Positions 1 to 4,220 of a DNA stretch of 7,440 bases are shown piece by piece (positions within the stretch are counted from its first letter, which is position 1; each line of letters opens with the position of its first letter). This DNA is from Bacillota bacterium. Lineage in GTDB: Bacteria; Bacillota; Clostridia; Lachnospirales; CAG-274. The stretch is from assembly GCA_017627115.1 (NCBI GenBank), contig JAGAHK010000312.1, positions 1 through 7,440 on the forward strand, written 5' to 3'. The translations under genes were made by a program, and so were the position numbers. Below the pieces are notes generated by a model, which did no database searches, was not told where the DNA came from, and was given only the letters and a program-made list of their open reading frames with translations.

Positions 1-1031
1 GAGTATTTATTTTCATAAATGTTTTCAAGCCTTTCCTTGCGCAGTTCATCCGTCCATACCCATTCCTTGAACTTTTCGATTATTATTTTCTGTTTCTCGG
101 CTGCCGCAAAAGTTTTTTCCCTGTTCAGTACCTTTTTCACGCCCGATTTTGCCGACGGCCAGGGTACCTCGTCTTTTACCGTAACGGCACGCATATTCAG
201 CGTTTTTTCGATAATGTTCACGGCGTTTATATCCTCCGTGCCGTATATCTTTGTTGCCGCGGTGGTATATTTATAGTTGAATCTGTTCCTTATCTCCCAT
301 GTACCCGTTGCATCGTCATGCACGACATAGTTCTGCACCCTGCGGCTTTTGTAGGTATTTGAGCCGAGAAGATAGTTGATAAAATCGTTTATCACATCCT
401 CGGGCACCCACGGGGAGCCAAGAGTGATATAGATGTCATCGGTGTTTATTTTATGCGGAAGCACCCTTTCTATTGCCTTTATGTTATCATCAAAATAACC
501 GTTGTATTTTTTGTTTGCCATTTGGGCGGCAGAAAGCTTGCGGCGCAGGTTGCCCGAAAGATATTCCTCCGTGGTCTCCCAGCCTTTGTAAAAACATTCG
601 TCCCAGGTATCGGGATTTTGGTAAATAGCGCCTTTGAGGGCGGTTATGACACTTTTGTAATCCTCCCCCGTAACAAAAGCTATATACTCTATATCTACCC
701 TGCCGAATTTATCAAGACAGCGCACAAGCGCAGCCGAGGGGTCGGAGATGTGTTCATCCGCACTGTCCTTTGGCGTTAAAAACGGATTTTCCCAATCAAG
801 CGGCAGTTCCATACTTGTAACAGCCTGTATATGTGCCGCCTCCGCTTCCTTTTTGGCTATGTTTTTCAGTTCTTCCTTTTCTCTGCGCAGTTCTTCCTTT
901 CTTCTACAGATGTACGCAATGAGGTTTTCAAGCTCATCTTCGGATATTTTACCGTTTTTTGCCGAAGAGACTTTCCTTATCAGTTTCTTTATCTCTCCGA
1001 CCGTTTCCGTTCTTTGATCTTTTTCCTTCAT
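1..1031 (-). CDS. N-terminal part of a large mobile-element-type SNF2/DEAD-like helicase protein (runs off left edge)
   Basis: An uninterrupted minus-strand frame of 343 codons starts at ATG 1031 and has no stop before the window edge. AAGGGAG sits about 7 bases upstream of the ATG, which supports this start. Residues 30-70 are charged and probably helical or coiled-coil. Residues 112-165 contain VDIEYIAFVTG and EEYLSGNLRRKL. Residues 200-224 contain ITLGSPWVPEDVINDFINYL. Residues 261-284 contain IYGTEDINAVNIIEKTLNMR, and residues 300-343 contain VLNREKT, FKEWVWTDELRKER and ENIYENKY. From memory, this order of motifs matches the stretch just before the Walker A motif in the very large helicase or helicase-methylase proteins of conjugative transposons. 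The ATPase motifs should lie beyond base 1. Relatives often carry a long N-terminal methylase region, but here only about 110 residues precede the conserved part. Coding status is near certain. The helicase label rests on remembered family similarity. The gene may mark the edge of an integrated element. Confidence 0.72.
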   Translation of the reverse strand, partial: MKEKDQRTETVGEIKKLIRKVSSAKNGKISEDELENLIAYICRRKEELRREKEELKNIAKKEAEAAHIQAVTSMELPLDWENPFLTPKDSADEHISDPSAALVRCLDKFGRVDIEYIAFVTGEDYKSVITALKGAIYQNPDTWDECFYKGWETTEEYLSGNLRRKLSAAQMANKKYNGYFDDNIKAIERVLPHKINTDDIYITLGSPWVPEDVINDFINYLLGSNTYKSRRVQNYVVHDDATGTWEIRNRFNYKYTTAATKIYGTEDINAVNIIEKTLNMRAVTVKDEVPWPSAKSGVKKVLNREKTFAAAEKQKIIIEKFKEWVWTDELRKERLENIYENKY

Positions 1032-1254
1032 CCGATCACTCCCTTGACTTTTATCACTCTGTTTTCTCATTTTTTGCACTGTACATCATATCATATGCTA
1101 TGAGTAAAAAAAATACCATAAGGATCAGCTTCATCAGCGATAACCGAGGATGTGCCTGATTTTGCCGTATTCAACTAACCAAATAGTAACCCAGTAAAAG
1201 CAGCCAAATATCGACATTTCAAGATTACACTAAAAAAACACTCATCCAAGTAAT

Positions 1255-1305
1255 AACGGAATGTCTTAACAGATGTACAGATTATCGCTATCGCACATCT
1301 CCGTT
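1255..1305. repeat. Nested inverted repeat with a bulge
   Basis: AACGGA at 1255-1260 pairs with TCCGTT at 1300-1305. Inside it, AGATGT at 1271-1276 pairs with ACATCT at 1295-1300. Read on the minus strand, the arm AACGGAGATGT is contiguous, while its partner is split by about 10 extra bases (1261-1270). The innermost loop is about 18 bases. The fold could be a structured RNA, a REP-like element or the decayed end of a mobile sequence. There is no T-run directly after it on either strand, so it is not an intrinsic terminator. Confidence 0.4.
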
Positions 1306-1339
1306 CCAATAAGATAGGTGTAATCCGCTTAAACAGAGG

Positions 1340-1359
1340 CTGTGACACAGAACCGTCAC
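1340..1359. repeat. Short overlapping palindromes, REP-like in character
   Basis: CTGTGACACAG at 1340-1350 is a perfect 11-base palindrome around a central A. It overlaps a second pair, GTGAC at 1342-1346 and GTCAC at 1355-1359, with an 8-base loop. The string ACACAGAACCGTC resembles REP-type repeats that I recall from Firmicute genomes, but this is recollection and no second copy occurs in the window. A regulatory operator is an alternative, although it lies about 50 bases upstream of the tetR -35 box. Confidence 0.35.
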
Positions 1360-1397
1360 CCGTCCTGCATAAAATATCATTTTTTGTTTTTAGTGCA

Positions 1398-1426
1398 TTG
1401 AAATTTTTGTTTGTTTTTGTTATAAT
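1398..1426 (+). promoter_or_regulatory. Sigma-A-type promoter of the tetR gene
   Basis: TTGAAA at 1398-1403 and a perfect TATAAT at 1421-1426 are separated by exactly 17 bases. Transcription would start near 1433, giving a leader of about 25 bases before the tetR ATG at 1458. The ribosome site GGGAGG at 1445-1450 is 7 bases before the ATG. Box match and spacing are both close to consensus. Confidence 0.8.
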
Positions 1427-1457
1427 GTTCTTGTAAAATATTTCGGGAGGGAATGAA

Positions 1458-2021
1458 ATGATAAGAAAAACAACAAAAGATATTCTGGCAGAGTCATTTC
1501 TTGAACTTGCCGAAAGCAAACGTATTGACAAAATAACCATTACCGAGATAACAAATAACTGCGGTATGTCACAGCCTACGTTTTACAACCATTTCAAAGA
1601 TAAATACGATCTTATCGTTTGGATACATACGACCCGTGTGCAGCGGATAATGTCAAAGATAGGCAGTGAAAATTACACTTGGAGAGATACACTTATTGAA
1701 GGTGCAAAATATTACTTTGAAAACAAGGAATATATGGCAAATGCACTGAAGCATACAAGCGGACAGGATTCATTTTTGCAGTATGTCCGTCACACCAACA
1801 CGGAACTGCTTGCAACGGAAGTACGAAAGAAAATTATGACGGAATACATACCCGACGAGATATACGGCATAATAAAAGTGTATGTTTACGGCACGGTGCA
1901 ATATATGCTTGAATGGCTGTTAAGCGGAGCAAAGCAGCCGCCCGAACTTGTGGCGCGTATATGGGAAGACAGTCTGCCCGAATTGCTGAAACAATATTTA
2001 TATTTCGATAATGCGAATTGA
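1458..2021 (+). CDS. TetR/AcrR family transcriptional regulator
   Basis: This 187-residue protein has the size and layout of a TetR repressor. The N-terminal helix-turn-helix spans roughly residues 8-55, with ITITEITNNCGMSQ followed by the recognition helix segment PTFYNHFKDKYDLI, a classic TetR signature. The rest is a helical ligand and dimer domain ending in VYVYGTVQYMLEWLLSG, about 140-156, and a final helix ELLKQYL. The N-terminus resembles the DhaS-like branch, in which a hydrophobic helix (VWIHTTRV) follows the DNA-binding domain, but I do not infer a dihydroxyacetone role. The ATG is fixed by GGGAGG 7 bases upstream and a strong promoter. The gene lies 118 bases ahead of a three-gene redox operon on the same strand, and a 26-bp palindrome begins one base after its stop codon. 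Most likely it represses that operon. The ligand is unknown. Confidence 0.92.
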   Translation: MIRKTTKDILAESFLELAESKRIDKITITEITNNCGMSQPTFYNHFKDKYDLIVWIHTTRVQRIMSKIGSENYTWRDTLIEGAKYYFENKEYMANALKHTSGQDSFLQYVRHTNTELLATEVRKKIMTEYIPDEIYGIIKVYVYGTVQYMLEWLLSGAKQPPELVARIWEDSLPELLKQYLYFDNAN

Positions 2022-2022
2022 A

Positions 2023-2048
2023 TTTTGTAATTTGACTAAAATACAAAA
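2023..2048. promoter_or_regulatory. Candidate operator for the TetR regulator (26-bp palindrome)
   Basis: The outer arms TTTTGTA (2023-2029) and TACAAAA (2042-2048) are perfect inverted copies. Across the whole 26 bases, 10 of 13 positions are symmetric about 2035/2036. A third copy of the arm, TTTTGTA, lies at 2052-2058 in direct orientation. The site begins just after the tetR stop and covers a possible -35 box (TTGACT, 2032-2037). Length and two-fold symmetry suit a TetR-family dimer site. The sequence is AT-rich, which raises the chance of accidental symmetry. No matching palindrome was seen at the tetR promoter. Confidence 0.5.
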
Positions 2049-2063
2049 ACATTTTGTAACCGG

Positions 2064-2100
2064 ACCGAATCCTATATGGACATTTGGTTCGGTTTTTATT
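2064..2100 (+). terminator. Terminator-like hairpin after tetR
   Basis: ACCGAATC (2064-2071) pairs with GGTTCGGT (2086-2093), with one wobble pair, around a 14-base loop, and is followed by TTTTTATT. This is a plausible rho-independent terminator for tetR. If a promoter lies upstream near 2032, the same hairpin would sit in the leader of the next operon and could act as an attenuator. Confidence 0.55.
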
Positions 2101-2105
2101 ATGAT
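2077..2105 (+). promoter_or_regulatory. Promoter of the ferritin-PNPOx-MBL/rubredoxin operon
   Basis: TGGACA (2077-2082) and TATGAT (2100-2105), each one mismatch from the sigma-A consensus, are separated by 17 bases. Transcription would begin near 2112, about 28 bases before the ferritin ATG. The -35 box lies in the loop of the terminator-like hairpin. A weaker alternative is TTGACT (2032-2037) with TGTAAC (2055-2060), which would place the candidate operator over the -35 box. Confidence 0.6.
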
Positions 2106-2139
2106 AAAAATATAAAAACAAAAATAAGGAGGAATTATT

Positions 2140-2598
2140 ATGGCAGATAACAAAAAAATCATTGAGGGATTACAGATCATTGTTACAGACCTTGCACAGC
2201 AGGCAGACGGACACGCTATCCAGTCCAAAATTTTTGCGGCACAGGGTTTTTCAAAACTTGCCGACAAGTATGCGGAACACGCTGTTGAAGAACGTGGATA
2301 TGTTGATAAGTGCATCGACAGAATGCTTGACCTCGGAGCGGAGATCAAGAACGGTGCAAAGAAGGAATCACCCGTATGCACCGACCCCGTTGATTGGATA
2401 AAATATGACCTGAAAGTGTCAAAGGACGGCCTTGCTTGGCTTAAAACGCTTGTTGAAGAAGCAAGGGATGATTATACGACTTATGATATTTTAAAAGAAT
2501 ATTACCGGGACGAGGAAGAGGATATGTATTGGGCGGAAGCACAGCTTGAACTTATCGAAAAGATAGGTTTGAAAAACTGGCTTAATAATCAGATTTGA
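2140..2598 (+). CDS. Bacterioferritin/ferritin-like domain protein
   Basis: This 152-residue protein has the length and helix pattern of a bacterioferritin subunit, a four-helix-bundle iron-storage or ferroxidase protein. Family-like segments are FAAQGFSKLADKYAEHAVEE (32-51), DKCIDRMLDLG (56-66), a third helix DLKVSKDGLAWLKTLVEEAR (90-109) and RDEEEDMYWAEAQLELIEKI (123-142), close to the bacterioferritin C-terminal motif. By my hand alignment to E. coli Bfr, Glu51 and a Glu at 125-126 are kept, but His54 becomes Tyr54, His130 becomes Asp128, the haem-ligand Met52 becomes Arg52, and no clear equivalents of Glu18 or Glu94 appear. It may therefore use an altered metal site or have lost ferroxidase activity. 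The ATG is set by a perfect AAGGAGG at 2126-2132. It is the first gene of the operon, and its stop overlaps the ribosome site of the next gene. The fold is fairly certain and the activity is not. Confidence 0.85.
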   Translation: MADNKKIIEGLQIIVTDLAQQADGHAIQSKIFAAQGFSKLADKYAEHAVEERGYVDKCIDRMLDLGAEIKNGAKKESPVCTDPVDWIKYDLKVSKDGLAWLKTLVEEARDDYTTYDILKEYYRDEEEDMYWAEAQLELIEKIGLKNWLNNQI

Positions 2599-2604
2599 GG
2601 GGGG
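2597..2604 (+). promoter_or_regulatory. Ribosome binding site that decides the PNPOx start
   Basis: GAGGGGGG lies 5 bases before GTG 2610 and overlaps the ferritin stop codon TGA (2596-2598). It rules out the in-frame TTG at 2595 as the start, because the site would then lie inside the gene. The overlap suggests translational coupling. Confidence 0.65.
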
Positions 2605-2609
2605 ATACC

Positions 2610-3005
2610 GTGATACCCGAAAATGTGAGAAAAGTTTTTGAGGAACATTTGTGGTTTGTATCTACATTCGGCGACGAGCCCAATGTTGTTCCCGTGGGTT
2701 TTAAATGTGTGACCGATGACGGAAAATTCGCAATAGGTGCTATTCTGCTTGAAACTACACTTGAAAACATAAAGCAAAACGGAAAAATAGCAATAGCCGC
2801 CGCAGACCCTTTAACGGCAGAAGCGTATCAGATAAAAGGTACAGCCGAGTTTGTGACGGAAGGTGCGGTGTATGAACATTACGCAAAATTGGCGGAAGAT
2901 ACTTTCAAAGGCGCATATCCGCTGAAATACGCCCTTATCGTTACGCCCGAAAAACTGATAACGGCAACCCCGAACCAACATAATAAAGAAGAGATACCTA
3001 TTTGA
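2610..3005 (+). CDS. Pyridoxamine 5'-phosphate oxidase superfamily (FMN-binding split barrel) protein
   Basis: This 131-residue protein starts at GTG 2610, chosen because of the purine-rich ribosome site just upstream. Residues 15-33 (WFVSTFGDEPNVVPVGFK) and 48-65 (ETTLENIKQNGKIAIAAA) match the pattern of small split-barrel flavoproteins. AYQIKGTAEFVTEG (72-85) is the typical central strand, and YALIVTPEKLITATP (107-121) the closing strand. Members bind FMN or a related cofactor as dimers and act as small flavin reductases or oxidases. The family name does not imply a role in vitamin B6 synthesis, and the protein is shorter than true PdxH. It lies 11 bases after the ferritin-like gene and 51 bases before the rubredoxin fusion, with no promoter between. 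It could pass electrons to or from the rubredoxin domain next door, but that is inference from position only. Confidence 0.85.
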   Translation: MIPENVRKVFEEHLWFVSTFGDEPNVVPVGFKCVTDDGKFAIGAILLETTLENIKQNGKIAIAAADPLTAEAYQIKGTAEFVTEGAVYEHYAKLAEDTFKGAYPLKYALIVTPEKLITATPNQHNKEEIPI

Positions 3006-3056
3006 AAAAAATTTATTATAAAACAAGTAGGGCATCTTTGAAAGGAGGATGTAATT

Positions 3057-3998
3057 ATGGAAATTAAAGCGGTAAAATTCAGAAAAGACGGTTTTTACGG
3101 TCAGCCTTTTGTAATGGGCGGTGAAGACGGTGCGGATAAATTTGACAAAAATATCCGTTACAGAGGAAGTCTGCAAAACTATCTTATAGACACGGGAAAC
3201 GAGGTCATATTGGTAGATACGGGACTTCCCGAGGGAACGCCCGAAGAGGCACCCGATGAAAACAGTTTCGGCTTTACGGGCAAGGATATTTGCAGCTATA
3301 TGGATGCATTCAAAGCGCTTGGCTACAAGCCCGAACAGGTGACAAAAATACTTCTTACCCATAAACACAGCGATCATTCGGGTGAAGTAAAATCGTTCCC
3401 CAATGCTAAGATCTATGTAAATGAGGACGAGATCTCGGCTGATGAATTGCAGGGCGTTGAAAACATTGTTCCCGTAAAATTCACGGACGGTGCATATCAC
3501 AACTTCCCCGAAAGTCAGAAGATAATCGACGGCGTTTATTTTATCAAAGCCAAAGGTCACACCAACGGCAACAGTATTGTTATTGTTGAAAATGACGGGC
3601 TTTTCTATATGCTCCACGGCGATATTACTTATGTGGACGAGGCTCTTTACGAAAACAAGCTTTCGGTGGTGTATGATGACAAAGAGGCTGCACGCGAAAC
3701 TCTTGACCGTGTGCGTGAATTCGTGCGCAATAATCCCACCGTTTACTGCGGCACACATACTCCGCAGGGTTATGAAAGCCTTGAAGCAAAACGTGTTATA
3801 GACCTCGATAACCCCGTGCCGACCGTTCTTGCGGAAGTTGATTTTTCGGCACAGCAGGCAAGCGGCAAATATGTCTGTTCAATATGCGGATATGTTTACG
3901 ACCCCGCAGAACACGACGGAGTTGCCTTTGAGGACTTGCCCGACGATTGGAAATGTCCGAGATGCAAGCAGGGAAAAGATAAGTTCAATAAGGCATAA
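3057..3998 (+). CDS. Metallo-beta-lactamase-fold hydrolase fused to a C-terminal rubredoxin
   Basis: This 313-residue protein has two domains. Residues about 1-260 are a metallo-beta-lactamase fold with a full ligand set: H102, H104, D106 and H107 in [11 protein letters not shown], then H168 in KGHTNGNS, D189 in LHGDI and H234 in [26 protein letters not shown] (41-60) forms the usual first strands. The HxHxDH pattern is that of zinc hydrolases and lactonase-like members. Flavodiiron oxygen/NO reductases have HxExDH, so this is probably not one, and it has no flavodoxin domain. Residues 271-313 are a rubredoxin: [10 protein letters not shown] (C274, C277), FEDLPDDW and CPRC (C300, C303), which bind one iron. 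The loop between the Cys pairs is about seven residues shorter than in classic rubredoxin, as in other fused forms. The ATG has AAAGGAGG at 3041-3048. It is the last gene of the redox operon. A substrate cannot be named. Confidence 0.92.
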   Translation: MEIKAVKFRKDGFYGQPFVMGGEDGADKFDKNIRYRGSLQNYLIDTGNEVILVDTGLPEGTPEEAPDENSFGFTGKDICSYMDAFKALGYKPEQVTKILLTHKHSDHSGEVKSFPNAKIYVNEDEISADELQGVENIVPVKFTDGAYHNFPESQKIIDGVYFIKAKGHTNGNSIVIVENDGLFYMLHGDITYVDEALYENKLSVVYDDKEAARETLDRVREFVRNNPTVYCGTHTPQGYESLEAKRVIDLDNPVPTVLAEVDFSAQQASGKYVCSICGYVYDPAEHDGVAFEDLPDDWKCPRCKQGKDKFNKA

Positions 3999-4023
3999 TG
4001 GTTCAAAAATAATGGTTCAAAAT
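3996..4023 (+). repeat. 14-bp tandem duplication over the MBL/rubredoxin stop codon
   Basis: TAATGGTTCAAAA occurs at 3996-4008 and again at 4010-4022, a period of 14 bases. The first copy begins with the TAA stop of the preceding gene, so the stop triplet itself is duplicated. It looks like a small slippage or recombination event. No function is evident. Confidence 0.8.
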
Positions 4024-4035
4024 GGAAGGTGGTTT

Positions 4036-4089
4036 TTGAAAAAGATAATTGCCGCATCCGCAAGTTTATATATCTTTCATCCTGTATGA
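4036..4089 (+). pseudogene. Possible gene remnant or 17-codon peptide resembling a signal-peptide start
   Basis: A TTG at 4036 is preceded by GGAAGGTGG (4024-4032) at suitable spacing and opens a 17-codon frame, MKKIIAASASLYIFHPV, ending in TGA at 4087-4089. The Lys-Lys start and small hydrophobic residues look like the first part of a secretion signal or lipoprotein signal that stops abruptly. It may be the leftover 5' end of a lost gene downstream of the redox operon, or chance. Nothing like a continuation was seen in the other two frames before the terminators. Confidence 0.25.
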
Positions 4090-4118
4090 TCACCGCCTGA
4101 TCTCCGAACCCTTTGCTT

Positions 4119-4148
4119 AAAAAGAGTGAGTTCCTTTCGGAACATCAC
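4119..4148 (-). terminator. Distal intrinsic terminator of the dockerin gene
   Basis: Read on the minus strand, a stem of GTTCC/GGAAC closed by a GAAA tetraloop is extended by GTGA/TCAC with one bulged base, followed by TCTTTTT. It is a second, backup stop for minus-strand transcripts leaving the dockerin gene. Confidence 0.65.
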
Positions 4149-4152
4149 CCGC

Positions 4153-4196
4153 GTAATAAAATTACCCCAAGTGTATAAGCTGAACACTTGGGGTAA
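4153..4196 (-). terminator. Main intrinsic terminator of the dockerin gene
   Basis: TTACCCCAAGTGT (4162-4174) and ACACTTGGGGTAA (4184-4196) form a perfect 13-bp stem with a 9-base loop. On the minus strand it is followed by TTTTATTA, a U-rich tail, and lies about 25 bases after the stop of the large secreted protein. On the plus strand no T-run follows, so it would act only weakly on transcripts from the convergent redox operon, for which I see no other clear terminator. Confidence 0.85.
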
Positions 4197-4220
4197 GATA
4201 CTCATCAATGATATAGTTTT

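Larger units (their letters stand above)
1032..1397. other. Divergent intergenic region with no convincing gene
   Basis: This gap separates the minus-strand helicase-like gene from the plus-strand tetR promoter. I found no plausible complete gene in it. The minus-strand open frame that crosses 1175-1540 overlaps the tetR start and has no ribosome site, so I do not call it a gene. The part nearest the helicase gene (1050-1120) is AT-rich and may hold its promoter, but no pair of boxes with good spacing stands out. The 1250-1360 part is rich in inverted repeats, listed separately, and may be the relic of a repeated element. Confidence 0.6.

Noticed and set aside
19..1159. Several plus-strand open frames of 66-108 codons
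   Set aside because: All are antisense to the continuous helicase-like frame on the minus strand, are Ser/Phe-rich, overlap each other and lack ribosome sites.
1175..1540. 121-codon minus-strand open frame across the tetR start
   Set aside because: It overlaps the tetR promoter and first codons and has no ribosome site. Only its intergenic part might be a decayed element, which is noted as a finding.
2595..2609. TTG 2595 as the start of the split-barrel protein
   Set aside because: The GAGGGGGG ribosome site would fall inside the coding region. GTG 2610 has the correct spacing and gives the family-like N-terminus MIPENV.
3002..3022. Separate promoter before the MBL/rubredoxin gene
   Set aside because: TTGAAA and TATAAA are present but only 9 bases apart, far too close for a sigma-A promoter.
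2811..3758. 315-codon minus-strand open frame
   Set aside because: It lies wholly opposite the PNPOx and MBL/rubredoxin genes, whose motifs are unmistakable, and its translation shows no family pattern. It is a shadow of their codon use.
3057..3998. Flavodiiron (rubredoxin:oxygen/NO reductase) identity
   Set aside because: The second metal ligand is His104, not Glu, and there is no flavodoxin domain, so the label would overstate the evidence.
4162..4196. The perfect 13-bp hairpin as an IS end or operator
   Set aside because: The U-rich tail on the minus strand and its place just after the dockerin gene stop fit a terminator. No transposase or target-site duplication is nearby.
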